This document shows, piece after piece, positions 15,001-25,332 of a stretch of DNA of 64,000 bases. Position 1 is the stretch's first letter, and every line of letters begins with the position of its first letter. Position numbers and translations under genes: made by a program. A model generated the notes under the pieces. The model saw only the letters and a list, made by a program, of their open reading frames with translations, did no database searches and had not been told where the DNA came from. The stretch comes from Plectosphaerella cucumerina (taxonomy: Eukaryota > Ascomycota > Sordariomycetes > Glomerellales > Plectosphaerellaceae): the NCBI GenBank assembly GCA_020746995.1, contig JAGPXD010000002.1, positions 3,968,001 through 4,032,000 of the forward strand. Direction: 5' to 3'.

Positions 15001-17080
15001 ACCGGTGCGAGTTTGGTCATCTTCCGATGATGCCGATTCCGTCGAGGTGCTCGTGGTGGCCGAAGAGGTCGAACCAAGGGCCTTATCATCTGTGGCGCTT
15101 TCAGAGGATTCCGTAGCAGTAGAAGTGCTGCTATAGGTCAGTCCACCGCTGTTGGTGATCGTCTCGCTACTCGTAATAGCCTCGCTAGTGGTGAGGAGGG
15201 TGTCGGTCTCAGCCTCGCTAGTACTGGTCTGCCCAGTGCTCGAACTCTGGGATACATTGCCATCGGTTGTGCTGGAGGTGCTTGTTTCATCGTCGGTAGG
15301 TCTTGCTCCATCTGTTTCTGTAATCGAGTCGGTATCAGAAGCATCATCTGACGTTCTGGTGGGTGAAGAGTCACTTCCTAGACCCGTAGAAGGTGTCAGG
15401 GACAGGGTAGTAGGGTCGTCCGAGATGGCCAATTCCACAGTGGTTGTGCTAATCAGGGTCGGAGCAATTGAAGGGCCGTCGGTTGAGCTGCCGCTGGTAA
15501 GCAACGTACTCGTCGTTGAATCGGTCTCAGCCGTGGGGACGTCTGGGGTAGATGCGGTATCGGGCGGGATTTGGGTTGTTGAGGGTTCGGTGTCGGACGA
15601 TGTGCCGCCAGAAGACGAGAGGCTGGGGTCGATGGTCTCTGTCGTGATTGAAAGTCCAGTCGATTCGATGTCAGGGTCGGCCGAGGCGCTTCCATCGACA
15701 CCGGTTGAGGTGCTCAATGCGCTGGCATCTTCAGATGCGCTCCCTGACGCTGTGGCTTCGAGGTCTGAAGACGTGGATGGAAGAATGACTGTCAGGGACT
15801 CGCTCACAATCACGGTCACCGAGTCGATCGTGGATTCTGAGGGAAGAGTGCCGCCACGAGAAGATGCGGTGGACAAATCTTCGACTGGGCCAGTTGGCGG
15901 TGTTCCGTCGCTTGGCCTCGGAGAGGCCGCTAGCTCTGACGTGCTGGTCTCGAGAGCAGGCTGCGTGGCTCCCGTTGGCAAAACCTCCACGGAAGAAGAC
16001 GGAGTGTTGCTGGGATCCACAGAAATCTCTCCTGATGAGGTATCTGGAGCAGTTGAAGGCGTGGAAGGGGTGCTGGACTCGGTGATGCCTGGTGTCTGAG
16101 GTGACACTGAGCCTGGATCAGCTGATAGTGTATCGAGGTCTTCCGAGGAGACGGTAGGCTCATTGGCCTCGGTAAGCGAGCTTGTATCCCCGATTCCTGG
16201 CGCAGTCAAGATTGGCTCGGTCGGGGACAAGCTCGAGGTCGCAGTGGACGAGACTGAGTCCGGGCCAGGGTCAGTAGGAGCAGAAGCCGCGTCCTGCGGA
16301 TCTCCAGATGATCCAGATTCCGGCAACAAGGACGAAGAGGTTTCCAAAATGGACGAAGCTTCGATTTCGGAGCTCAGAATTGTGATCAATGTCTCGATAA
16401 AGCTGGTTTCCGATGTGATCGCCGAAGACGTGGCGGAGGCATCGACTCCAGAAAGCTCCCCTTGATCAGTGTCGAGGGGCAACGGGGTGCTCTCCTGTGC
16501 TTCAGATGCGCCAGGTGACTGTACAACTCCGGGAGTTTGGGGGGCTGGCGAGATCGCCCCAGTAGGGGGATCGTCCGAGAGGTGCGAAGGCGTGAAAGTC
16601 TGCAATGCATCGCTGGTCTGAGGCGAAAGGCTCCCGCCCTCGCCTGGGACTGGCAGTGCACCCTGGCCTGCGCCCGTTCTCGAAGCTTGTAGTGGATCAA
16701 CCACGATGAAGGTACCAGGGTTGGTGCCGCTTGGGAATATGGTGGACACAGTGGTGAGCTCGGTGATGGTGAAGGTGGCGTTGAAGGACGTCGTCGTGAT
16801 GGTGACGAATGATGTCTGCAATGCAGGAACAGGGTCCGGCCCGGGCCCTGTCTCGACGCCTGGATCCTGGGTCGCAGCCGGAGTCGTTCCAGTCCCGGTA
16901 GGTCCCCCAGCTGCAGCTCCTGGAGCTGCAGCACCAGAGTCCGTTCCAGCGTCCGAGTCGGATTCACCGCCCTGGACGCCATCTGAACCAGGACTGGAAC
17001 CAGTACCCTGCCCAGTGTCGGGGCTGGATGGTGCGTCGGTGCCAGAGCCGGAGTCATCCTCGCCGTCCGGATCTGAGCTG

Positions 17081-17171
<91 letters not shown>

Positions 17172-18705
17172 CAGGGGCAACCGCTCCAGACTCATCGTTG
17201 CCTGAAGACGGCCCCGAGCCTGCGCCTTGCCCACTGCCTTCCCCGGCCCCGCCGCCGTCAGGGCTCGGGTCGGGTTCGCCGCCCTCGTCAACGCCCAAGC
17301 CAGCTTGTCCATCATCGCCGTTGACCAGCCCCGAATCGAGGTCGGAACCGCCGTCCTGGCCGCCGCCTGTGCCGGGCGTGCCACCTGGTGTGCTGCTAGG
17401 AGAAGCCCCTTGGCCTGAACCATCGCTGCCTATGTCTCCTGAGTTGCTGCCATTGCCTGTGTCGGAGTCGGAGCCTCCGTCTTGACTGCCTCCAGAGCCG
17501 GGCACGCTGGCCTGACCGCCGTCTGAGGTGTTCCCGGGAGAAAGGCCCTGGCCTGGGTCGGTGTTTCCATCGTCTCCAAAGCTGTCGTCGCTGCTTGTGA
17601 CAGAACTGGAGCCGCTGTCTTGGTTGCCGCCTGTGCCCGGCGTGTTGCCCTGGCCGCCTCCTGATAAGCTGCCGGGAGAAGCGCCTTGATCTGAGTCGGC
17701 GCCGCCAACATTCTCCGAGTTGCCGTTGTTGTCTGTGCCAGAGCCATCACCGGGATCAGAGCCTGGGTTTGAGCTTCCTTGGCCGCTGCCTTGGCCTGAT
17801 CCAGCTCCAGCCCCGGAGTCTGAGGATGGTTCTTGGTCATTCCCGCCGCCAGGTTCATCGCCTGTTCCAGAGTCGACTCCCGCGCCAGATCCACCCATGT
17901 CATTACCATTGTTGTTGCTCTCGTTACTGTCGTTGTCATCGTTGTTGCTGTTGCTGCCTCCATCGCTGTTGCTGTTGCCTTCATTGTTGCTGTTGCCGTC
18001 GGTGCCAGCGCCGGCGGGTGCTTGGTCCTGGCCTGACCCTGTGTCAGAATCACCTGAACCAGGGTCTTCGATGCCTCCAGGCTGGTCGTCGCCGCTATCA
18101 GACCCTGTCTGGCCTTCGTCTTGCCCTGGTTGGAGCGCCGCTGCACCACCTCCTTCAGTCGAGCTTCCAACGCCAGCATTAGAGTCGTTCCCTGCAGCGT
18201 CGCCGCCATCTGCACCAGGGACGGGGCTGCTGTTGGCCGGCCCGACCTGGGGTGTCGGCCTGAGAACGATCAGAGTCCCTGCCGCCGTGCCTTGTGGCAT
18301 GATGGTTGACACAGTCGTCGGTGCCGTGAGAGTCGTGTTGCCATCATACGTCGGGATGACGCTGGTGACAAATCTTGACGGGTTCGTCGTCGTCGAATCG
18401 TCAATTGGGAGGTCCTGCGTCGTCAATACTTCCAACGGCCACGGCAGTGCCTCAAGAGCCTGTTGGGGGATTCCCCTATCCCTCGCCCGCGCCTCGATCC
18501 AGTCGTGGGGGCCGATGTAGACGATCTGGAGGACAACGTCGAGGCAGTCGCTCCTGTCAGGGTCGGTCTGGCACGTCTCATCGTTGACGGCCGTTATGTT
18601 AGTGCCGTTGCCGACTTGTCGAAGTGAAAGCCTGTTGTAGTGGAGGCGGGCGAGGATATGATGGATAGATGGCGCGAGAGACAACCATATTGTCCAAGCT
18701 CGCAT
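1..18705 (-). CDS. Giant Ser/Thr-rich cell-wall/adhesin-like protein, partial (C-terminus beyond window)
   Basis: One frame on the minus strand stays open for 6235 codons from ATG 18705 to the window edge; I spot-checked it at more than 25 places and saw no stop. Approximate order by residue: weak signal peptide (MRAWTIWLSLAPSI); short Cys-containing segment (to ~110); a module ending TVSTIMPQGTAAGT (~116-155); Gly/Ser/Asn/Asp-rich linker including (GS)15 (~156-620); a related module ending TVSTIFPSGTNPGT (~636-672); more than 5400 residues dominated by Ser, Thr, Glu and Asp (for example TSTETSTE); then from ~6109 a folded-looking domain with INxxGF-, VGDVDDQGQYW- and GGIDWLKYDL-type motifs resembling the fungal DUF6923 family. 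All tandem repeats have units divisible by three, as expected for coding DNA. A heavily O-glycosylated secreted or wall protein is inferred; adhesion is a guess from composition. The first in-frame upstream stop is at 18727, so 18705 is the only ATG unless a 5' intron was missed. Confidence 0.85.
671..742 (-). repeat. 18-bp coding tandem repeat, 4 copies
   Basis: The unit on the plus strand is gacgtcgagctgactgaa, with one substitution in copy 3. In the minus coding frame of the giant gene it encodes a six-residue SSVSST-type repeat. Confidence 0.9.
1190..1315 (-). repeat. 18-bp coding tandem repeat, 7 copies
   Basis: Seven imperfect units of the form gtggccgtggagcttgaa, drifting to gtgaccgcggagcttgag. 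In the minus coding frame they encode SSSTAT/SSSAVT-type hexapeptides of the giant Ser/Thr-rich protein. Confidence 0.9.
1511..1690 (-). repeat. Two abutting 18-bp coding repeat families, 10 copies
   Basis: 1511-1618 holds six units like gtgctcgaagaggtaatg, encoding TSSSTI-type hexapeptides on the minus strand. 1619-1690 holds four units like gcagcactcgaggtagta, encoding SSAATT. The period stays at 18 bp across the junction, so one family probably derives from the other. Confidence 0.9.
4112..4207 (-). repeat. 24-bp coding tandem repeat, 4 copies
   Basis: The unit is tcctcggtgctggtgg followed by acgttgcc; the fourth copy is diverged. In the minus frame it encodes EEATSTST-type octapeptides. 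Confidence 0.88.
5606..5785 (-). repeat. 12-bp coding tandem repeat, 15 copies, encoding (TSTE)n
   Basis: Fifteen units of gtctccgtgctg in 180 bp, with single-base variants only in the last few copies. In the minus frame this is a run of TSTE tetrapeptides. The homogeneity suggests recent expansion. Confidence 0.95.
8492..8596 (-). repeat. 18-bp coding tandem repeat, 5 units plus one 15-bp variant
   Basis: Units of gtctctgacgacgtgctg (SETSTS/STSSET on the minus strand) with one shortened unit at 8510-8524. Unit loss has kept the reading frame. Confidence 0.9.
17081..17170 (-). repeat. Hexanucleotide ccagag x15, encoding (Gly-Ser)15
   Basis: Fifteen perfect 6-bp units. In the minus frame of the giant gene they read as alternating Gly-Ser, a flexible linker between the two N-terminal modules. 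The other frames would give PEPEPE or ALALAL, which do not fit the flanking sequence. Confidence 0.95.
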
Positions 18706-19784
18706 GTCGACAGGCGTGCGTTGGCATCATGAAGAGGCCCTTATTCAACGAGAATGTCGTCCTAGGAAATAGTCTGTGGTGTTCTGCGTCGTGGGGGGGT
18801 TAGCATGTCGATGTGGTGTGTGCTCCGAGCCACCTGTCGTTGGTCGTCCATAAGGAGGGGCGCAGGGGCGAGCTAGAAGGATGTCATCTGCGGGTGTTTT
18901 CCATGTTCGAGTGGATTGGAGGGGCTGTGAAACGCACTCGGAAGATGAGAAAACATCCGGCTCCTCCGCCATCCTCTTCGGTGACATCTGGTTGCCACGG
19001 CGAGTGAGGTGACATTCCGTGTGACTTGGAGCATATATGACAGCTCGAGGCGGGAACCCGAGCACGGCTCGCCCGAACACGGAAGGGGGACGTCTGCGTC
19101 AACAGACGCCATGTCTTCAAGTCTTCAGCTTTGCCTGGCACTTCGCCCGTTAGAGTGGAGGCGACTGGAGCGTGTGCGGGCAACCCGCTGTTTGCTGTGC
19201 AATGCTGTCATCGACAAGCGTCGTGTCAGACCCTGATCTGGGCTGGCATGATCTGGCACAAAGATCAAGGGTAGGGTGGTCCCGTGTCTCGCGGGGACAT
19301 GTAGATCCGATGGCCGGTTGCGCACCGAGACATGTCAGTAGATGATGTCTTACGAGAACGGCGCTTGTCCGGTTGACAAGCTCCGGCTTGCCAAGCGGAC
19401 GGTGAACTCTAAAATCATTCCGGGGGCTGGAACCGGGGGCGTGGATGGACGAGCAGGTAAACACGGGATCGACGAGGTCGGATCTCCAACAGCCCTGTCG
19501 CTTAAGAGGGACCAGTCGGAAGCCAGGAATAGAAACGGGTTGACCGTTTGCAGGTTTGAAATTCTAACGCCCTAACTCCGCCGCGTGTTGATGATGATAC
19601 ATCGATGCCCGCAAATGCCGGGGGGCAATGTTTTCCTCCCGCAAGGTATACGAAGAAAGTCCAGGGTCCTATTCCTCGGCAGGCCGTTCTGCCGGGTGGA
19701 AACCACAAATAGGCGGCTCTGTGCCAGCCTTATAAACCGGAAAGAGGTCGCAAGTGAGTGAGAGAGATGGATGAGGTGACGGAA
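18706..19784. other. Gene-free, probable promoter of the giant gene
   Basis: About 1.1 kb between the stop of the small Cys-rich gene and the start of the giant gene, both on the minus strand. I see no convincing coding exon. A TATATG at about 19033-19038 is the only TATA-like element and is too far from the start to be compelling. Confidence 0.5.
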
Positions 19785-20243
19785 TCAGAGTCGCAGCAGG
19801 CATGTGACCAAGGCTGCGAAGCCGACTGTCCAGCCCAAGGCGTCGCCAACAAGAGGGTTCGAGGCTGCGCTCGTCCGCATGGCAGGGCCGGCGCAGTGTA
19901 TCGCCTTGGAGGCCGTCTGGAGGTCTTCGCTGGAAGCGCGCATCTGCACGCAGTCTGTGATGTTCTGCGAGTCGGCGTAGAACGTGGAAGAGACGTTGGT
20001 GAGGCAGGTCGAGTAGCACGGGATGCTGTTGGTTTCAGTCTCGGCGACCAGTTGGAACCAGCGCTGGTACGTCAACTGAAAGTCGTCGCCCAGGGCCTCG
20101 CAGCAGGCCTCCACGACAGGAGCGAGGGAGTCATTGGAGGGAACGGCGCAGCCTGACCAGGCATCGTTCTCTCCAGTCCGCGGCTCCTGGACATAGTCCG
20201 GGTTGTTGTGGGTGCACAGCGCGGTGACGTTACGGCTGCTCAT
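19785..20243 (-). CDS. Small Cys-rich, probably GPI-anchored protein (5' end uncertain)
   Basis: 152 codons from ATG 20243 (context CCCAAAATGAGC, A at -3). It has eight Cys including a CC pair, four N-glycosylation sequons (NVT, NDS, NVS, NIT), and ends with small residues (AASN) followed by a hydrophobic tail (ALGWTVGFAALVTCLL), which looks like a GPI-attachment signal. A luminal or secreted fate is inferred, yet no signal peptide precedes the first Cys. The frame is open upstream to an ATG at 20387, which adds nothing hydrophobic, so a signal-peptide exon may lie further upstream. A 45-nt in-frame GT-AG stretch lies between the CC pair and the next Cys (it begins gtaccagcgc) and could be a retained intron. 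I do not recognise the family; it matches the general style of conserved fungal GPI proteins of unknown role. Confidence 0.6.
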   Translation of the reverse strand: MSSRNVTALCTHNNPDYVQEPRTGENDAWSGCAVPSNDSLAPVVEACCEALGDDFQLTYQRWFQLVAETETNSIPCYSTCLTNVSSTFYADSQNITDCVQMRASSEDLQTASKAIHCAGPAMRTSAASNPLVGDALGWTVGFAALVTCLLRL

Positions 20244-21846
20244 TTTGGGCGAAGAAGAGATACCGAGGCTGTGTTGGCAGGTGGCGGTGGCAGCGATCGA
20301 CGTCGGGACCGGACTCTGGTGGTCGTCGGCAAGGCGTCCAGCGGTTGAGCTGCTCGTCTCTGCGTCGCTTTTGCCGGACGGTCGCAAGTCGCCAAGCCGG
20401 CAGGGGAAGCGAGATGTGTCAGAAGAATCTCGCAGACTCGAAAAGAGGGCGAAGAGGGCTCGCGGGCGGGTGAGGCGCTGGAATGCACGTCACGGCTGCC
20501 GTCGGAGAGCGAGCGCCGGTGCGCGATTGGGGAAAGGTCGGCCAGGGAGAGTCGATTGCGCAGTGCTTTCGAGCGATGGCTGATCAGGTTGTCATCGGGC
20601 GGTCGATGCAATGGCGTCGCGTCGTCTGGCGGTCGTGATTCTCGTCGAGATTATGGTAGGTTAGGCCTGGAGGCAGAAGAAGCCAGCCAGGCCGCCTGGG
20701 CATCGTGTGCTTTGGACGAGGGAAGCAAGTTGTGTGGCACGTTCTGAACGCCAAGACTCTTGGTATCAGCCCGGAACATCTTTCGCGCGGCGCCGTCAAT
20801 CCACACCGAGGCCTTGGCAGCGTCTCACCGTTGGATGTCGCTCATTTAGGCTCACACACCGAGTAAGCATAACAGACCGAGGAGTGGGCCTTCTCACCGA
20901 AGCGGCCTGTGCGTTGAGGCCAAGGTGGACACCGAGTGTCGAGTCAAACATGCACGGTTTGAAGCCGCGGGCGCCAGATGCAGTCGAAACAGCCCCCGTC
21001 ACCGCAGACATTACTTCTCATTGAACGATGGCTATTTTAACGTCAATGAGCCTGGCCACCGCGCCGGACCATCTCCGCGGGAGACTTGCGGCGTCGATTT
21101 TCCAGGGCATGTCACGGCAACCTGCTTAGGTACGCAGGTATCCAGGTACATGTACAGACCGACCCGGCGCCATCACCCCGCGCGTCATAGGACGTCATCT
21201 GGTCAAGCTCACGGGGTCGCATCGAGGCTGCCGCACACCGTGATCACTTGCGGCAACCCACGATTGTGTACCATGCTTCGAATCACCATGTCTTCGACAT
21301 TCAAGATCCATTCTTAGCTCTGCCGTTGCCTGGCTGCCGCCTGTCACCTGCAACCCTCAGCACAGTCGACTTGATCACCAGCCGGCGCTTGCAATCCGCC
21401 AACGATCGATCGGCTCGCTGGCTTCGCCTCTTCAGCTATACGACCCCTCCCCGCGTTATGCTTTAGCTCTTCATGCAGCCTGACATAATGGGCTACTGGT
21501 CTGTGGCATTCCCCCGCCCCTTGGGCATCATACAAGTACTCTCTGCTGCGACAAGCCTGACACTTCCCGTCTCCAGCTGAACAAGTCCTCTGCCACTTTC
21601 CGAACCATCTCTCGACTTCGCACCGTCTTATCTACTTCCAAGTCACCTGGTTGATCGCCGATAAAACTCTCTGCTGCCTGCAGTCAGCCTTCTCCGAAAG
21701 CCTCCCCGTCGTCCTCGTGACCCAGGTCTTGGTACTCGTCGAGTCACATCGCAGCCGCCTCGAGACCGCCGCATTCAAAGACAACTACATCCCCTGACCG
21801 AACCTTTCAAGGCGTCTTTCGCCACGTACCAAGCCGCACCGCCAAC
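20244..21846. other. Intergenic, divergent promoter region
   Basis: About 1.6 kb between the minus-strand Cys-rich gene and the plus-strand phosphatase gene. It may hide the missing 5' exon of the former near 20244-20600. 21540-21800 is pyrimidine-rich, as in leaders of transcribed fungal genes. No other exon is supportable. Confidence 0.5.
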
Positions 21847-23224
21847 ATGCCTTCGGACACAAAAAGCGCGGCGGCGTCGAGGGCTGCCGAGATGCAGGAA
21901 CTCACCCGCCGAGAACGCAAGTTTGAGGAAATGGAATCGCAGCTCCCAGACCCTAGCCTCACGACTCTTCAGGCTGCTTTCACCATGCCTACGACCGACA
22001 AGCTCCTTTCCTACCTTGGTAGCCACAACCCCCTCGGGCGACCCGTCACCGACGACGATATCGTCTGGCTGTTGGATAACACCGCCTACAAGGGCTCGCG
22101 CTTCGGGGGGTGGCAGGCCGAGTTTGTCGCCGCCGTCTTTGAACAGGAGCCCAAGTGCAAGGTCGTCGACATGGTGACAGGCATTGCGGAGAAGCTCGGC
22201 ATTGCGGACGACGCTGAGGAGCGCAATACCATCGAGGAGCGCCTGTTGCCCTTCCTTTGGGACGTCAGGCCTGCGCGACAGGTCCGTGTCGTCCACCAAG
22301 GCAAAGAGCTCACACTGGGACCGACGGGACGCAACGGCATCAGCACCGACATCGTCAAGGTCAACGATCAGCCCAGCGGTACGGCCGTCAAGGCCAGCGC
22401 TGCCGTCCCTCGGGGTGCGAAGGGCGTTCTGGACATGAAGACCTACTATGCCGCACCCGAGGGATGGGCGGTTCTCTCTGGTAAGTGCGGCCTCGTGGAC
22501 GGTACTCTCAACACTGGCTAACCACCCACCTCCAGACATCGATGATACGATCAAGATCACACAAACGAGCGATCCCCTTGGCATCCTCCGCAAGACCTTT
22601 GTCGACCCTCCAACTGCTATCCCCGGCATGCCCGAGCTCTACAGGCACATCGCCTCACTGATCCCCAAGGAGGCGCCATGGTTCTACCTGTCGGCCTCGC
22701 CCTACAACTTGTATCCCTTCCTGCGCGAATTTTGCCACCAATGGTTCCCTCACGGCACCCTTATCCTCCGCGACTCGAGCTGGCGTACCGTCGCCGGTCT
22801 CCTGAGTGCCCTCACCATGGCTACGGAGGAGTACAAGATCGACCGAATGCGGAAGGTCCACTCCTGGCTGCCAAAGCGCAAGATGATTCTCATCGGCGAC
22901 TCCACCCAGTCAGACCCCGAGGCATACGGGGATATGTGAGTACAAGCACCTACAATCGGCATGGCCCTTCGTGGTAGATGGCACCGAGCTAATCTGGTTC
23001 CCCGCGACGATAGTTACCGCGAGTTCAAGGGATGGGTGAAGCTGATCCTCATCCGCAAGGCGACCGACGTTGCGGCCATCGGCATCGATGCCAAGAATGA
23101 GCCCAAACGCTTCGAGGATGCCTTCAAAGATGTCCCGAGAGAAGTGTGGCATGTCTTCGAGGACCCCGACGAGTGCCACCGCATCGTCGAGCGCGTCGTC
23201 AACCCCCAGCCTCAGCCCCAGTAA
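21847..23224 (+). CDS. App1-like phosphatidate phosphatase (DUF2183/PF09949 catalytic domain)
   Basis: Three exons (21847-22480, 22536-22935, 23014-23224) join in phase to give 414 residues. The first junction restores the HAD-type DxDxT motif as DIDDT at residues 212-216. The second gives GDIYREFKGW, after the ILIGDSTQSD motif. These are hallmarks of the App1 catalytic domain, which dephosphorylates phosphatidate to diacylglycerol; in yeast App1 acts at cortical actin patches. The N-terminal ~200 residues match the usual pre-catalytic region (LLSYLG, LLDNTAYKG, FLWDVRPAR). There is no signal peptide or membrane segment, so it is probably cytosolic. The start at 21847 has an acceptable context (CCAACATGC). 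Convergent with the receptor gene downstream. Confidence 0.92.
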
Positions 23225-24039
23225 TGACCGGTCCAAACGCCGAGACTTACGAGCGCTGCCTCGCATCTGTGCGAACCACTCTTCGCATGGAGCTCGGTCT
23301 TGCGCACGGTGATGCACCCAAGACTGGCCTCCGAGGGGACTTTGTCGGGGGGTCCGGGGGACCCGGATTCGAGCCGGGCGTTTTGACGATTTTACGACTT
23401 GGCATGGTTGCTGGTTTTGAACGCATCTGACACGAACTTGACGACTACGAGTAACGAATTTGTATCTATCTAGCATCAATGTATCTTATGATGATCTTTG
23501 CGGCACAGTTTGTGGCACAGCCCATGTTGCCCACGTGCGTGTGAAGATGTTGACATCCTGGCCTCGTCCACGCGGTTACCATGCCCGAGCAAGGTTTTAC
23601 TTGCTTGCACAGCCTGAATACGCCGCTGCAGGCGACGAGTGACAGGATTCTTCACGTGCATGCTCACATCTCACTGTCCCAGGGGTCTGCGATGCGTGGA
23701 AAAGGGGTATAGGCCCTGCTGACAGGGCACTTGGTGGTTCTGCTGGGGGCCCTGGGGCCTGGGCATGCAGGGGGCGGACTTGGCCGGGCGAAATGCACCG
23801 GAGGGTTTCCGACAGGCGTCGAGGCTCACGAGTGTCAGGGCCCAGGGGTGCGCTCTAGAGGCTGTGAACTGAAAAGTCTCCCTCCTCGAAGTGGCGATAC
23901 CTAGTCCAGCCACCAGCACGTCTGGGTGCTTTCGGGCGAGGTTATGCATAATGTTGCTGGAGCGGACATTTCAAGTTCTGAAGTTTGAAGTGAAAGGTAT
24001 GTCATCTAGTTAACTACCAAGGCTGCATGCTGCCCGAAT
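23225..24039. other. Intergenic between convergent genes
   Basis: About 0.8 kb of 3' flank shared by the phosphatase and receptor genes. It contains a GC-rich hairpin at ~23353-23377 with a T-arm-like loop, but no tRNA. Nothing else is recognisable. Confidence 0.5.
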
Positions 24040-25332
24040 CTACACGGCCCTACCGGCGCCATGCTTATTGCCCAGGTTATCCATCTCGTAGCCGGGACTA
24101 TCAACGTCCGGGCCGCCTCCGTTCGCGCTGTAATCGACTGTGATCTCGTTCGTCCGCACGATACCCCCCGACCCGAAGCCACCACCGTTTGGCCTGTCGT
24201 CGAGGATGCTCTTGTCACTGTCGTCGTCCATGCCCACGCCGTGCTTGCTGAACGAGTTGCGGCGGTTCGCCGTCCTCGTCGTTATGACCACCGTGTTATT
24301 GCCGATTCGTGACTGCTTGGTGTCGTCGCCTGTTCCGTACTGGTAGTACGCACGAGCAGAGGACTTGACTTCCTTGAAGAAGACGCGGAGGACAGGGATC
24401 GAGGCGCCGATGATGGCGGTGGTGGCTTCGACGTTGACCCAGATGATAACAAGGCTGCCGTCGTCTGGCACAGTGTCAGACCGAGTTTGAGGTCAGATAC
24501 CGGGAACTTACAGAGGAAGTTTGGTCCATTGACGGACGGCAGAACACTGCACTTGACGAAAGCAACGATGCCAGCCAGCATGCCCATGCTCATAGCGATG
24601 CCGACTCCCACCTTCTCCTTGAGGTTGAGCTGGAGACCCCAGATGACCTGCCAAGGGAGAAGTGCAAGGATAATGTCCATAAACCCAGAGTAGGCTGATG
24701 CGCACAAGGTCAGTCATCGGGCGACACACAAATCGTGAAGAATGTTGCTCTCACCTGAAGCGAAGATCATGTAGTTCGCCGTGACCTCGGGCTCCCAGCA
24801 TGTGCCCTCTGTCAGGGGCCTGAACGATTTCTCGGGCGGATTGCACTGAACCCAAACGAAAAGCACCATGAGTCCGAGAAAGACGTTGATCGAGACGATG
24901 ATGTACCAGACGAACCACTTCATCTTCCCCTCGACCACGCGCAGGAGCGTCAAAGCAAATGACGTCTTGCTGAGGGCGATGCCGAACATGGATGCGTTTC
25001 CGCCGATGTTGCCCAGCAGGGCCATTGTTTCCAGGGCTCCAAAATTTGTGAAGTTCTCTGGCTTCTTGCCAAAGCCGAGGGACACGTTGTACGTATTGAT
25101 GGAGACGCTTGTCGTACAGCCAATCTGTTTGGGTAATCATCGTCAGTATCATCCCGTCTTTGAGGTCTTCTCCACGACGTACCCATGAGATGATGAGCAC
25201 CCAATCGTCCCACCACAGGCCTCTGTGCTTGGTGATCTTTGCGTACATCCGTAGCGACATGAACAGCAAAGAAATCCCAACAAGCGTCCACAGGGACGTG
25301 TTCATCGTCGGACCATAGTCGTTGGGCGCCAT
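24040..25332 (-). CDS. Pth11-like seven-transmembrane protein (fungal rhodopsin domain, PF20684), no CFEM
   Basis: Four exons (25332-25183, 25124-24755, 24694-24512, 24464-24040) with in-phase GT-AG junctions give 375 residues. It begins MAPNDYG with the first helix within 20 residues, followed by KHRGLWWDDWVLIISW, the conserved RxxxWDDW element after helix 1. Further hydrophobic segments include ASMFGIALSKTSFALTLLR, WFVWYIIVSINVFLGLMVLF, AYSGFMDIILALLPW and GIAMSMGMLAGIVAFVKCS. The ~110-residue C-terminal tail is Gly/Asp-rich and probably cytosolic. This matches the integral-membrane 'rhodopsin domain' family, which includes Pth11-type receptors of plant-associated fungi; ligand and coupling are unknown. 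The frame is open upstream to 25701, but MAPNDYG directly precedes the first helix and is the likely start. Confidence 0.9.

Noticed and set aside
16386..17423. Minus-strand frame with alternating Ala-Leu, and plus-strand frame with Pro-Glu repeats
   Set aside because: Both are other frames of the (ccagag)15 tract. The frame that continues into recognisable modules reads Gly-Ser.
19758..20156. Plus-strand 132-codon frame near a TATAAA at 19731
   Set aside because: It is antisense to the Cys-rich gene and has no domain features.
23353..23377. tRNA-like T-arm hairpin (CCCGG-loop-CCGGG with TTCGA)
   Set aside because: No A-box, anticodon arm or acceptor stem at the expected spacing, and the base before TTCGA is A rather than G.
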